Assembly (NCBI GenBank): GCA_902613915.1
Contig: CACMJB010000004.1
Span: 55,741 to 119,740 of the forward strand
DNA: 64,000 nt
Source of the DNA: an uncultured Pelagibacteraceae bacterium
Lineage (GTDB): Bacteria > Pseudomonadota > Alphaproteobacteria > Pelagibacterales > Pelagibacteraceae
Direction: 5' to 3'
The notes under the pieces were generated by a model, which saw nothing but the letters and a program-made list of their open reading frames with translations, was not told the DNA's origin and did not search any database. The translations under genes and the position numbers were made by a program. Positions 37,093 through 47,615 of this stretch are shown piece by piece (the first letter of the stretch is position 1; each line of letters opens with the position of its first letter).

Positions 37093-37838
37093 TGAAAACA
37101 GCTTTGATAACTGGAGCAAGTCAAGGAATAGGTGCAGCAATCGCTTACGAACTAAATAACAATAAAATTAAAGTCATTTTAGTATCAAGATCAAAAAAGA
37201 AATTAAAAAGTATTCAAAATAATTTTAGGTACCCAAAAAATTCTTTCATCATTGTTAAGGATTTAAGATCTTTATCTGCGTGTAATGCGATTGGGAAAAA
37301 AATAAAAAGACTAAATTATTTAATTAATGTTGCTGGTGCGACTAAAGGGGGGAAGTTTTTAAATTTAAAAGATAATATTTGGGATGATGGTTTTAATTTA
37401 AAATTTAAAGCAGCTGTAAGATTAAGTAGAGCTTTATGGCCGGTGCTTAAAAAAAATAAAGGTAAAGTAATTAACATTGGCGGTGGTGCAGCCAGAAACC
37501 CTTCTCATACTTTTATGATTGGTGGAGCAGTAAACTCTGCTTTAAATAATTTTTCAAAAGCCTTAGCTATGCAGGGTAGAATTGATAAAGTTTCTGTTTC
37601 AATTATTCATCCGGGAATGACCTTGACTGGAAGATTACAAAAATTATTAGAAACGGACTCTAAGATTTTTAAAAAAAGTGTAAACAGACTACTAAAAGAA
37701 AGATGTAAAGCTGATAAGATTAAAAGACCAACCAAACCAGATGAAATCGCAAAACTTGTTTTAAAATTAATAAGAAATAGAAATTCAAATTTTAAAAATT
37801 TATCGATTGATGGCGGAAAAGTTAAAACCTTAAAATAA
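37089..37838 (+). CDS. Short-chain dehydrogenase/reductase with degenerate active site
   Basis: A 249-residue SDR fold with an intact nucleotide motif GASQGIG (9-15) and a NVAGATKGG segment in place of the usual NNAG. The catalytic Y-x-x-x-K is missing: the aligned stretch reads FMIGGAVNSALNNF, with Gly and Asn where Tyr and Lys should be. It may be catalytically altered or a binding protein. It overlaps the MhpD-like gene; the neighbouring aminotransferase is convergent, 19 bp away. Confidence 0.8.
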   Translation: MMKTALITGASQGIGAAIAYELNNNKIKVILVSRSKKKLKSIQNNFRYPKNSFIIVKDLRSLSACNAIGKKIKRLNYLINVAGATKGGKFLNLKDNIWDDGFNLKFKAAVRLSRALWPVLKKNKGKVINIGGGAARNPSHTFMIGGAVNSALNNFSKALAMQGRIDKVSVSIIHPGMTLTGRLQKLLETDSKIFKKSVNRLLKERCKADKIKRPTKPDEIAKLVLKLIRNRNSNFKNLSIDGGKVKTLK

Positions 37839-37857
37839 GAAAATTAATATTTATTAT

Positions 37858-39048
<1,191 letters not shown>

Positions 39049-39080
39049 TTATAATAAATTTTAAATACTAATAACATAAA

Positions 39081-41252
39081 ATGCAAAATACTTATCAAGA
39101 AAAAATAGCTGATTTAGAAATAAACAATTCTAAGGGCAATAAGAAGCTTGAAGGAGGTATCAAGTTTAAAATCAAAAGCGATTTTCAACCTAGCGGTGAC
39201 CAGCCTGAAGCAATAAAAAAGATATTAAAAAATTTAGAAGATAATAAACAAGAGCAGGTTTTGCTTGGGGTAACAGGTTCGGGAAAAACTTTTACTATGG
39301 CTAAAGTCATAGAGAAAGCAAATAGACCAGCATTAATATTAGCTCCAAATAAAACTTTAGCGGCCCAGCTTTACGGAGAGTTTAAAAGTTTTTTTCCAGA
39401 TAATGCGGTTGAGTATTTTGTTTCGTACTATGATTATTACACACCTGAAGCATATGTTCCAAGATCTGATACTTATATAGAGAAAGAAGCTTCTATTAAT
39501 GAGCAAATTGATAGAATGAGACACTCAGCAACTCGATCTCTTTTGGAAAGAGATGATGTTATCATCGTTGCCAGTGTTTCTTGCATTTATGGTTTAGGCT
39601 CTGTTGAAGCTTATTCAAAAATGACAATCACTCTTAAAAAAAACTATGATTACAATAGAGATGAATTAATAAGAGCATTTATAAATTTGCAATACAAAAG
39701 AAATGATCAAAACTTTTTTAGAGGGACATTTAGAGTAAGAGGTGAAAATCTAGAAATATTTCCATCGCACTTAGAAGATAGAGCCTGGCGAATAAGTTTT
39801 GATTTTAATAAATTAGAAAAAATTGAGGAGTTTGATCCACTAACAGGTGACAAGACTAATGATTATTCCATAATTAAAATTTACGCTAACAGCCATTACA
39901 TAACTCCTAAACCAACTATCGATCAAGCTATAAGACAAATTAAATCAGAATTAGCAGAAACACTTAAAAAGCATCGAGCAGATAATAAACTACTTGAAGA
40001 GCAAAGATTAAGAGAGAGAACAAAATTTGATTTAGAAATGATTGAGGCTACAGGAACTTGCGCTGGTATTGAAAATTATTCCCGATTTTTATCTGGAAGA
40101 AAAGCTGGCGAACCACCTCCAACATTATTTGAATATTTTCCTGATAATGCCATAATCTTTGTAGATGAAAGTCATGTTACTGTTCCTCAATTAAATGGAA
40201 TGTATAAAGGAGACCGAACAAGAAAAAGTACTCTAGCTGAGTACGGTTTCAGACTTCCATCTTGTATGGACAATAGACCACTTAAGTTTGAAGAGTGGGA
40301 TTTAATGAGAACACAGACAGTTTTTGTTTCAGCAACTCCTGGGCCATGGGAATTAAAACAAACTAATAACGAATATATTGATCAAATTATCAGACCAACT
40401 GGTTTAATTGATCCCCCTGTTGAAATTAGGCCAGCTAAAACTCAAGTCGATGACTTAATGCATGAGGCAAAAGAAATAGTAAAAAAAGGTTTTAGAATTT
40501 TAGCAACTACACTCACAAAAAAAATGGCAGAGGACTTAACAGAGTATCTTCACGAAAACGGACTTAAAGTAAGATATATGCACTCTGATATTGATACACT
40601 TGAGAGAATAGAAATAATTAGAGATTTAAGAATGGGAGTGTTCGATATCCTTGTTGGTATTAACCTTCTTAGAGAGGGTTTAGACATTCCAGAATGCGCT
40701 TTAGTTGCAATTTTAGATGCAGACAAAGAGGGATTTTTAAGATCAGAAACTTCACTTATACAAACCATAGGTAGAGCGGCTAGAAACATTGATGGAAAAG
40801 TAATTTTGTATGCAGATAAAGTTACGAAAAGTATTAAGAACGCGATAGCTGAAACTGATAGAAGAAGAAATAAGCAGCTCGAGTATAATAAAAAAAATAA
40901 AATTACTGCCGAAACAGTTAAAAAAGAAATTAGTGATATTTTAGAGTCTGTTTATGAAAAAGATTATGTAAAGATCAGTGAAGGATCAAATGTAGGTGGA
41001 AATTTAAAAAAACATTTAAAAGCACTTAATCGAAAAATGAAAGAATCTGCCTCTAATCTAGAGTTTGAGGAAGCGGCTAAAATAAGAGATGAAATAAGAA
41101 AACTAGAGGCTAGTGAACTTGAGATCTCTTTAAATCCAAAAATTTCTCAGTACAATTTAAAGAGTAAAGTGTATCCGAAAGGTAGATCAACAATGGGAAT
41201 GCCCGGAACAAAACCTAGGAAAGCGATAAAAAAATGGAAGCCAAAAAAATAA
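39081..41252 (+). CDS. uvrB: UvrABC excinuclease subunit UvrB
   Basis: Damage-verification helicase of nucleotide excision repair, 723 residues. It has Walker A GVTGSGKT (about 63-70), the beta-hairpin region [35 protein letters not shown] and the helicase motif [12 protein letters not shown]-terminal UVR coiled coil (about 640-675) includes [17 protein letters not shown] and binds UvrC. A Lys-rich tail follows. The 3' end overlaps the next SDR gene by 19 bp, and uvrC is three genes downstream. Confidence 0.97.
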   Translation: MQNTYQEKIADLEINNSKGNKKLEGGIKFKIKSDFQPSGDQPEAIKKILKNLEDNKQEQVLLGVTGSGKTFTMAKVIEKANRPALILAPNKTLAAQLYGEFKSFFPDNAVEYFVSYYDYYTPEAYVPRSDTYIEKEASINEQIDRMRHSATRSLLERDDVIIVASVSCIYGLGSVEAYSKMTITLKKNYDYNRDELIRAFINLQYKRNDQNFFRGTFRVRGENLEIFPSHLEDRAWRISFDFNKLEKIEEFDPLTGDKTNDYSIIKIYANSHYITPKPTIDQAIRQIKSELAETLKKHRADNKLLEEQRLRERTKFDLEMIEATGTCAGIENYSRFLSGRKAGEPPPTLFEYFPDNAIIFVDESHVTVPQLNGMYKGDRTRKSTLAEYGFRLPSCMDNRPLKFEEWDLMRTQTVFVSATPGPWELKQTNNEYIDQIIRPTGLIDPPVEIRPAKTQVDDLMHEAKEIVKKGFRILATTLTKKMAEDLTEYLHENGLKVRYMHSDIDTLERIEIIRDLRMGVFDILVGINLLREGLDIPECALVAILDADKEGFLRSETSLIQTIGRAARNIDGKVILYADKVTKSIKNAIAETDRRRNKQLEYNKKNKITAETVKKEISDILESVYEKDYVKISEGSNVGGNLKKHLKALNRKMKESASNLEFEEAAKIRDEIRKLEASELEISLNPKISQYNLKSKVYPKGRSTMGMPGTKPRKAIKKWKPKK

Positions 41253-41989
41253 TAATTACTGGAGGGGCAACAAGGATTGGTGCTGCAATTGCAAGAAGTA
41301 TTGCAAGTTTTGATACCAAAATAACTATTCATTACAATACATCAAAAAAGGATGCAGGTAAGATTAAAAGTGAACTAGAGAATTTAGGAAGTGAAGTTTT
41401 TCTTGTTAAAGCTAATTTAGAAAAACAAAAACAAACAGAAAGTTTATTTAAACAGGCTTATCAGAAAATGAAAGGAGTGGATTGTTTAATAAATAATGCT
41501 TCAGTGTTTGAAAATGATAATTTATTAAACTTTTCAGAAAAATCTTTTGCTAAACATTTAAATATTAACTTACGTGCACCATCTATACTTTCGAAAAGTT
41601 TTAAGAAATATGTTAAACAAAATGAGGGGTGTATAATCAATATTATTGATCAAAGAGTAGAAAAACTCACTCCATTCTTTTTTTCTTATACATTAAGCAA
41701 AGCATCATTAGTAACATTGACCAAAATTTCTGCCATGAAATTAGCACCAAATATTAGAGTAAATGCAATTGCTCCGGGACCAACACTTAAAAATAAAAGA
41801 CAATCTGACACTCATTTTAAAAAACAATGGAAATCTGTTTTATTAAAAAAAAAGGTAGATGTAGAAAATATATGTGACGGAGTAAAATTTTTGATTAAAA
41901 ATGATAATATAACTGGAGAAATAATAAATATCGATAGCGGTCAAAGATTAGCATGGCAAACACCTGATATTATAAACACAAAAGAATGA
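41234..41989 (+). CDS. SDR-family oxidoreductase, possibly pteridine reductase (FolM/PTR1-like)
   Basis: A 251-residue short-chain dehydrogenase with [13 protein letters not shown] at the nucleotide site (the TG-x-x-x-RIG variant of FolM and PTR1), NNASVFEND, and an intact active site YTLSKASL with preceding serine region. It overlaps folB by 4 bp, and FolM-like SDRs are often next to folB, so reduction of dihydromonapterin or dihydropterin is plausible. Ordinary SDR specificity cannot be excluded. Confidence 0.8.
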   Translation: MEAKKIIITGGATRIGAAIARSIASFDTKITIHYNTSKKDAGKIKSELENLGSEVFLVKANLEKQKQTESLFKQAYQKMKGVDCLINNASVFENDNLLNFSEKSFAKHLNINLRAPSILSKSFKKYVKQNEGCIINIIDQRVEKLTPFFFSYTLSKASLVTLTKISAMKLAPNIRVNAIAPGPTLKNKRQSDTHFKKQWKSVLLKKKVDVENICDGVKFLIKNDNITGEIINIDSGQRLAWQTPDIINTKE

Positions 41990-42381
41990 AAATAATAAAG
42001 TTTAAACCAAATACAAAATTTAAATACCAGAGAAAGATATTAATTAGAAATTTAGTATTAAATATATCTATTGGAATTCATAATTTTGAAAAAAGGAAAA
42101 AACAAAAAGTTAGGTTTAATATAGAAATTACAACTAACCCAAATATAAGTCCTTCAAAGAGAGATATGTCTACAATTTTAAATTACGAAACGATTGTAAA
42201 TAAGATAAATTTATTAGTTAAAAAAAAGCATCATGATTTATTAGAAGAATTAGCTGAAAATATTTTTGATGTTATATTTAAATTTAGATTAGTTAAGAAA
42301 GTAAAAATCAAAATAGAAAAACTTGAAATAATTAAAGAAACAGAATCTGTTGGTATTAATATTTCAAAAACAAGAGTATGA
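41986..42381 (+). CDS. folB: Dihydroneopterin aldolase FolB
   Basis: Folate-pathway enzyme that converts dihydroneopterin to 6-hydroxymethyl-dihydropterin and glycolaldehyde. The 131-residue protein has the family's [15 protein letters not shown] segment near residue 30, [10 protein letters not shown], and the C-terminal [13 protein letters not shown] stretch. The N-terminal 20 residues are Lys-rich and longer than usual. It overlaps both neighbours by 4 bp within uvrB-SDR-folB-uvrC. Confidence 0.88.
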   Translation: MKIIKFKPNTKFKYQRKILIRNLVLNISIGIHNFEKRKKQKVRFNIEITTNPNISPSKRDMSTILNYETIVNKINLLVKKKHHDLLEELAENIFDVIFKFRLVKKVKIKIEKLEIIKETESVGINISKTRV

Positions 42382-44216
42382 TTAATAGTTTAGACTTAGG
42401 AAAAAAAGTAATTAAAGATAAAATTCCTCTAATTCCAAATCATCCAGGTGTATACAAAATGCTAAGCTCGTCAGGTGAAATTCTTTATATTGGTAAAGCA
42501 AAAAATATTCCTAATAGACTAAAAAGCTATGTAACTGACTCAAATCTTCCCATACGGACAGAAAGGATGTTGTCGTTAACACATAATCTAGAAACAACTA
42601 CAACAAGTAATGAAAGTGAGGCTCTTCTTCTCGAGGCTAATCTAATAAAAAAACATAAACCTAGATACAATATACTTTTAAGGGACGATAAATCTTTTCC
42701 ATACATTTATATAGGTAATAAAGATAAATGGCCTCAACTTACAAAGCTTAGAGGAAAAAAATCTAAATCAGGTTATTACTTTGGTCCTTTTGCTTCCATA
42801 GGATCTGCAAATTGGACAATAAAAATTTTACAAAAAATTTTTTTATTAAGAGTTTGTGATGATACTGTTTTTAAAAATAGGGAAAGACCTTGTATTCTAT
42901 ATCAAATCAAAAGATGCTCAGGTCCGTGTGTAGGTCATATTAAAGAAAGTGAATATATTTCAACTGTAAATGATGCGATTGATTTTATTTCTGGAAAATC
43001 AAGACGTATTCAAAAAAATTTATCTAAAGAAATGGAGAAGGCTAGCAAAGAGTTAGACTATGAAAAAGCAGCGATAGCAAGGGATAGGATTAAAGCCTTA
43101 ACGCAAATACAGACATCTCAAAAGATAAATCAAACTAATCTAAATGAAGCTGATGTTATTAGTATTTATAAAGAAACTGGCAAATCCTGCATCCAAGTAT
43201 TCTTTTTTAGATCAAAACAAAATTGGGGTAATCAAGCTTTTTATCCAAAGCATGACATGGATGATAAAATTGAAGATATTCTCTCTTCTTTTTTAACTCA
43301 ATTTTATGAGAATAAAACTATTCCAAAATTAATAATAGCAAATGTAGATGTTAATGAAAAAAGCCTTTTAGAAAAAACTTTTAGTACAAAAGAAAATAAA
43401 CAAATATTTATTAAAAAAGCTAAAGCCAAAAATGAAATCAGTATTTCAAAACTTGCAGAGAAAAATGCAAAACAGGCCTTAAAACAAAAGCTTATACAAT
43501 CAGATACCAACAATAATCTAATAGATGCTTTAACTAAGAAATTTAAATTAAAAAATAATTTAGAATTAATAGAGGTTTACGATAATAGTCACATTCAAGG
43601 ATCTGATGCAATCGGGGCTCTAATTTGCTTTGGCAATGAGGGTTTTGTTAAAAAAAGGTACAGAAAGTTTAATATTAAAAATGAGGAGATTAAAGGTGAT
43701 GATTATGGAATGATGAAAGAAGTTCTTTTTAGAAGATTTTCAAAAGCTGTAAAAGAAAAAACTGGATCACTATCATTACCTGATTTGATTTTAATAGATG
43801 GTGGAAAAGGACAATATTCTGTCAGCAAAGAAGTTTTAAATGAACTAGGTCTTCATGATCTACCGATATTAGCAGTAGCTAAAGGGAAAAAAAGAAATGC
43901 AGGTGAAGAAAAGATTTATCATGAGGGCAAAGAATATATTTTAAAGAAAAATGATCCTCTTTTATTTTTTATTCAAAGATTAAGAGATGAAGCTCATAGA
44001 TTTGCTATAAGCACACACAGGGCAAAAAGAAAAAAGAATTTAAGCAAATCATTGCTAGATCAAATTCAAGGAATTGGTAAACAGAGAAAAAGAGCTTTAT
44101 TAAATCATTTTGGTTCTGCAAGAGCTGTGGAGTCAGCAAGTTTAGAAGATTTAAAATCAATAGAAGGAATAGAAGACAATATAGCTAATAAAATATATAA
44201 TTATTTTCACGAATAA
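42378..44216 (+). CDS. uvrC: UvrABC excinuclease subunit UvrC
   Basis: Dual-incision nuclease of excision repair, 612 residues. An N-terminal GIY-YIG domain ([22 protein letters not shown]) is followed by a cysteine cluster [15 protein letters not shown], a UVR domain near residue 220 and the RNase H-like endonuclease domain ([30 protein letters not shown]). A C-terminal helix-hairpin-helix pair spans about 555-605. Overlap with folB suggests one transcript with uvrB. Confidence 0.97.
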   Translation: MINSLDLGKKVIKDKIPLIPNHPGVYKMLSSSGEILYIGKAKNIPNRLKSYVTDSNLPIRTERMLSLTHNLETTTTSNESEALLLEANLIKKHKPRYNILLRDDKSFPYIYIGNKDKWPQLTKLRGKKSKSGYYFGPFASIGSANWTIKILQKIFLLRVCDDTVFKNRERPCILYQIKRCSGPCVGHIKESEYISTVNDAIDFISGKSRRIQKNLSKEMEKASKELDYEKAAIARDRIKALTQIQTSQKINQTNLNEADVISIYKETGKSCIQVFFFRSKQNWGNQAFYPKHDMDDKIEDILSSFLTQFYENKTIPKLIIANVDVNEKSLLEKTFSTKENKQIFIKKAKAKNEISISKLAEKNAKQALKQKLIQSDTNNNLIDALTKKFKLKNNLELIEVYDNSHIQGSDAIGALICFGNEGFVKKRYRKFNIKNEEIKGDDYGMMKEVLFRRFSKAVKEKTGSLSLPDLILIDGGKGQYSVSKEVLNELGLHDLPILAVAKGKKRNAGEEKIYHEGKEYILKKNDPLLFFIQRLRDEAHRFAISTHRAKRKKNLSKSLLDQIQGIGKQRKRALLNHFGSARAVESASLEDLKSIEGIEDNIANKIYNYFHE

Positions 44217-44219
44217 AAT

Positions 44220-44804
44220 ATGAAACTTAAAATACCAAATATATTAACAATTGGTCGAATTATCATTGTTCCTATTTTTGTTTTAACATTTTTTATCCCA
44301 GGATTTTTTGGAGATTTAATACCCTTTTTTTTATTCGTGTTAGCAAGTTTTACTGATTATTTAGATGGTCTGCTAGCTAGATTATTTAAAGAAGAGTCAA
44401 AGCTTGGAGAACTGTTAGACCCAATAGCTGATAAAATACTTGTAGCAGCAGCTTTAATTCTTCTTGTTATGAATGGTACAATTAAAAATTATGAGGTTAT
44501 TGCTGCAATCATTATCCTTACTAGAGAGATATTAATATCAGGGCTAAGAGAATTTCTTGCCAAAGGTCAAATATCTATGCAAGTAACAAGTCTGTCTAAA
44601 CTAAAAACATTTATTCAAATGCTTTCTATAGCGATATTACTTACTGGTGAAAGCGGAAACAAAATTATTAATTTTCAAGACTATAATGCGCAAACGGTTG
44701 GAATTATTCTACTATGGTTTTCAGCTTTTTTAACGCTTTATACAGGTTATGATTATTTAAGAAAAGGCATTGACCATGCAATCAATGAAGATATGAAAAA
44801 TTAA
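44220..44804 (+). CDS. pgsA: CDP-diacylglycerol-glycerol-3-phosphate 3-phosphatidyltransferase PgsA
   Basis: Membrane enzyme for phosphatidylglycerol synthesis, 194 residues. The CDP-alcohol phosphatase/transferase signature D-x-x-D-G-x2-AR-x8-G-x3-D-x3-D is present as DYLDGLLARLFKEESKLGELLDPIAD (split here: DYLDGLLAR, then GELLDPIAD), and ILTIGRI precedes the first helix. Gaps of only 3 nt on both sides place it in the uvrC run. Confidence 0.94.
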   Translation: MKLKIPNILTIGRIIIVPIFVLTFFIPGFFGDLIPFFLFVLASFTDYLDGLLARLFKEESKLGELLDPIADKILVAAALILLVMNGTIKNYEVIAAIIILTREILISGLREFLAKGQISMQVTSLSKLKTFIQMLSIAILLTGESGNKIINFQDYNAQTVGIILLWFSAFLTLYTGYDYLRKGIDHAINEDMKN

Positions 44805-44807
44805 ATA

Positions 44808-45548
44808 ATGAGTTTAACGGAAAAAAATATAAGAGAAAAAGAATTTCATAATAAGCTACAATCTAATTCAAGGGGAAGATTTGAAAATATTTTTTACAAA
44901 GCGATTGGACACGCTTGGATCGATTATTATGATAATTTAAATTTCCTTTCTAAGAACTCAGAAATTCTTGACTATGGTTGTGGGATAGGTCCTACAATAG
45001 AAAAAGTACTTAAATATAGCCCAAAGAAAATCACAGGTATAGATATTTCAGATGTCTCGATTAATAAAGCTAAAGAAAAATTCAAAAATTCAGATATAAA
45101 AATTGAATTATTAGTTGATAATTGCGAAAAAACTAAATTTGCTAATAATCAATTTGATCTTGTTTATGGTTTAGGAATATTACATCATTTGGAATTTTCA
45201 AAATGTATAGATGAGATTTCAAGAATTTTAAAAGCCAATGGTTCTTTACTATTTATAGAGCCATTAGGAACTAATCCTATTATTAATCTCTATAGATTTT
45301 TAACACCTAGATCAAGATCAAAGGATGAACATCCATTAACCTTTAAAGATTTTGATTTAATTAAAGAAAAATTTAAGAGCGTAAATGTAAAATATTATGG
45401 TTTTATGACTCTTGTTTTTTTTCCTTTTTATAAATCTACAAATTCAAGATTTTTTAAGACTTTAGTAAAATTAGATCAATTATTGTTTAAATTAAAATTT
45501 TTTAGATTATTTGCTTGGTCTGTGCTTATTACTGCAAAAAAAAGTTAA
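44808..45548 (+). CDS. SAM-dependent class I methyltransferase
   Basis: A 246-residue Rossmann methyltransferase: ILDYGCGIGPTIEKV (motif I), TGIDISDVSINKAKEK (motif II), FDLVYGLGILHHLEF (motif IV), and a C-terminal hydrophobic segment after residue 200. The small hydrophobic tail suggests a membrane-associated or lipid-like substrate, but no specific target is recognised. It follows pgsA by 3 nt and shares a TTAA stop palindrome with convergent ilvE. Confidence 0.8.
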   Translation: MSLTEKNIREKEFHNKLQSNSRGRFENIFYKAIGHAWIDYYDNLNFLSKNSEILDYGCGIGPTIEKVLKYSPKKITGIDISDVSINKAKEKFKNSDIKIELLVDNCEKTKFANNQFDLVYGLGILHHLEFSKCIDEISRILKANGSLLFIEPLGTNPIINLYRFLTPRSRSKDEHPLTFKDFDLIKEKFKSVNVKYYGFMTLVFFPFYKSTNSRFFKTLVKLDQLLFKLKFFRLFAWSVLITAKKS

Positions 45549-46432
45549 GCTGCAGATTTTTTTCTTACTATGGTTTGATAACTATCGTTGAGATCTTTTA
45601 TTAAATCACAAACTTCAAATTCATACTCAGCAATTTGAGAAACTGGTGTCACTTCGGCGGCAGTTCCAGTTAAAAAACATCCAACAAAATTTTTCATTTC
45701 CTCAGGTTTAATTTTTCTCTCATTAACCTTCACGCCTTTTGATTTAGCAATTTTTATAACCTCTCTTCTAGTTATTCCATCTAAAAAAGAATCAGGAATT
45801 GGCGTATGTATCTCACCTGACTTATCTTTAAAAAATACGTTTGCACCAGTTGCTTCAGCTATATTACCTTCATGATCTAACATTAAAGAATCGGTAAATC
45901 CTTGGGCTTCGGCTTCATGTTTAGACAAAGTACAGATCATGTACAAACCAGCTGCTTTAGTATCCCAAGGTATAGTATTTGGAGCTGGCCTTCTCCAATT
46001 AGAAATATTGAGTTTAATTCCTTTTAATTTCAATTTTGGATCAAAGTAAGAGCCCCACTCCCAAGTTGCGATTGCTACATGTATTTTATTTTTTTGTGCA
46101 GATATTGCCATCATCTCACTGCCTCTCCAAATAATAGGCCTTACATATCCATTTTGAACTTTTTGGATGTTAATTATTTTTTTACTAGCTTCGTTAATTT
46201 CTTCTTCTGTATAAGGAACTTTTATTCCCATTCTCTCTGCTGAATAAAATAATCTTTTGGTATGTTCTTCTAATTTAAATATTTCTCCATCATAAACTCT
46301 CTCTCCCTCGAAAACACAACTAGCATAGTGTAGTCCGTGATTAAGGATATGTATATTTGCATCTGCCCAGTCTACGGTTTTACCATTAAACCAAATTTTT
46401 CCTGATCTTTTATCGTAGGGAACGCTTTCCAT
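45545..46432 (-). CDS. ilvE: Branched-chain amino acid aminotransferase IlvE
   Basis: PLP fold-type IV aminotransferase for leucine, isoleucine and valine, 295 residues. It has HGLHYASCVFEGER near residue 33, the PLP lysine in TKAAGLYM, EATGANVFF, and LDGITRREVI near the C-terminus, and GTAAEVTPV binds cofactor phosphate. It is divergent from the MarR-type regulator across 75 bp; ilvE next to a MarR/OmpR pair is an arrangement recalled from other alphaproteobacteria. Confidence 0.93.
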   Translation of the reverse strand: MESVPYDKRSGKIWFNGKTVDWADANIHILNHGLHYASCVFEGERVYDGEIFKLEEHTKRLFYSAERMGIKVPYTEEEINEASKKIINIQKVQNGYVRPIIWRGSEMMAISAQKNKIHVAIATWEWGSYFDPKLKLKGIKLNISNWRRPAPNTIPWDTKAAGLYMICTLSKHEAEAQGFTDSLMLDHEGNIAEATGANVFFKDKSGEIHTPIPDSFLDGITRREVIKIAKSKGVKVNERKIKPEEMKNFVGCFLTGTAAEVTPVSQIAEYEFEVCDLIKDLNDSYQTIVRKKSAA

Positions 46433-46507
46433 TTTTTTAAATATATAGATTTTTTAATTATAAAAAAGTATATTCAAAACTAGAATAAGTCAATATAACT
46501 TACCAAT

Positions 46508-46948
46508 ATGAAAGATCTACTTTATCTAAAAGACGAACAAATTAAAGAGTTTATTCAATTACTTTATTACGCTTATAGAGAAACCTTTTCCGACCCAAAA
46601 GAAATTTTGTCTAAAAAATTTTTTGGACCAGCACATTTACGAGCTTTAAATCTTATTGAAGGAAATCCAGGAATAAATCTTGGTGAACTTATTTTTAGAT
46701 TAAAAGTAACAAAACAGAGTTTAAACAGGGTTTTAAGAGATCTTATAAAAGCCAAAATGATAAAGCAGATTCAAGATGAAAACGATACAAGAAAAAAAAA
46801 TCTATTTTTAGACAAGGAGGGCAAAATATTTTTTGAAGCTGTATATAATACACAAAAAAAAAGAATTTTTAATGCTTTAAAAAATTCAAGTTCAGACTCG
46901 GTGATTAAATTTAAAGATGTTTTAAAAAAAATTATTAATGGAAAATAA
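46508..46948 (+). CDS. MarR-family transcriptional regulator (PetP-like)
   Basis: A 146-residue winged-helix regulator: FGPAHLRALNLIEGNPGI, the recognition helix region RLKVTKQSLNRVLRDLIKAKMI, and the wing QDENDTRKKNLFLD followed by a dimerisation helix. It overlaps the response regulator by 11 bp, as in the Rhodobacter petP-petR pair, where both proteins affect cytochrome bc1 expression. That assignment is by context only. Confidence 0.82.
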   Translation: MKDLLYLKDEQIKEFIQLLYYAYRETFSDPKEILSKKFFGPAHLRALNLIEGNPGINLGELIFRLKVTKQSLNRVLRDLIKAKMIKQIQDENDTRKKNLFLDKEGKIFFEAVYNTQKKRIFNALKNSSSDSVIKFKDVLKKIINGK

Positions 46949-47615
46949 TAAAAACCACATACTAATTGTTGATGACGATGATAAGATTCGAAATCTTTTA
47001 AAAGATTACTTAACAGAAAATCATTATATTGTTTCAACTGCAGAGGACGCAATACAAGCAAAAGAAAGATTAAAAATCATAAAATTTGATATAATTATTT
47101 TAGATGTAATGATGCCTGGACAGGATGGATATGACTTAACAAAAGAGATTAAAAAAGATAGTAAAGTTCCAATTATTTTACTTACAGCAAAAGGTGAAGT
47201 AGAAAATAGAATAAAAGGTTTAGAGCTTGGTGCAGATGATTATTTAGGAAAACCTTTTGAACCAAAAGAGCTATTATTGAGAATTAAAAACATTCTCACA
47301 AAGAAGAATAAAGTCGATTTAAAATCACAATATAATATTGGAAGAGCTCAAGTTGATCTTAATAAAATGACAATAACCTTGGCAGAAAAAACAAAGAAAA
47401 TAAATAATTCTGAGAAAAAAGTTTTAATGGAAATGTTAGCTAACCCTGGTACTACTTTTTCAAGAGATGAGATAAGAAAAATTTCTGGAATAAGCCAAGA
47501 AAGATCTATTGATGTTTTAATTACACGTTTAAGACAAAAATTAGAAGTTAATTCAAAAAATCCAAAATTTTTACAAACAATTAGAGGTGCAGGATATGTT
47601 CTCTGGATTGAATAA
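46938..47615 (+). CDS. OmpR/PhoB-family response regulator (PetR-like)
   Basis: Two-component response regulator of 225 residues. The receiver domain has acidic VDDDDK (11-16), phospho-acceptor D in IIILDVMMPGQDGYD and K in LGKPFEPKE. The C-terminal winged-helix DNA-binding domain ends in RGAGYVL. The following kinase gene overlaps it by about 20 bp, making this a complete MarR-regulator-kinase operon. Confidence 0.92.
   Translation: MENNKNHILIVDDDDKIRNLLKDYLTENHYIVSTAEDAIQAKERLKIIKFDIIILDVMMPGQDGYDLTKEIKKDSKVPIILLTAKGEVENRIKGLELGADDYLGKPFEPKELLLRIKNILTKKNKVDLKSQYNIGRAQVDLNKMTITLAEKTKKINNSEKKVLMEMLANPGTTFSRDEIRKISGISQERSIDVLITRLRQKLEVNSKNPKFLQTIRGAGYVLWIE

Noticed and set aside
17881..37857. 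Catabolic region as an integrated mobile island
   Set aside because: No integrase, transposase, flanking repeat or tRNA was found at either edge, and composition is broadly like the rest, so only 'accessory-looking' is claimed.
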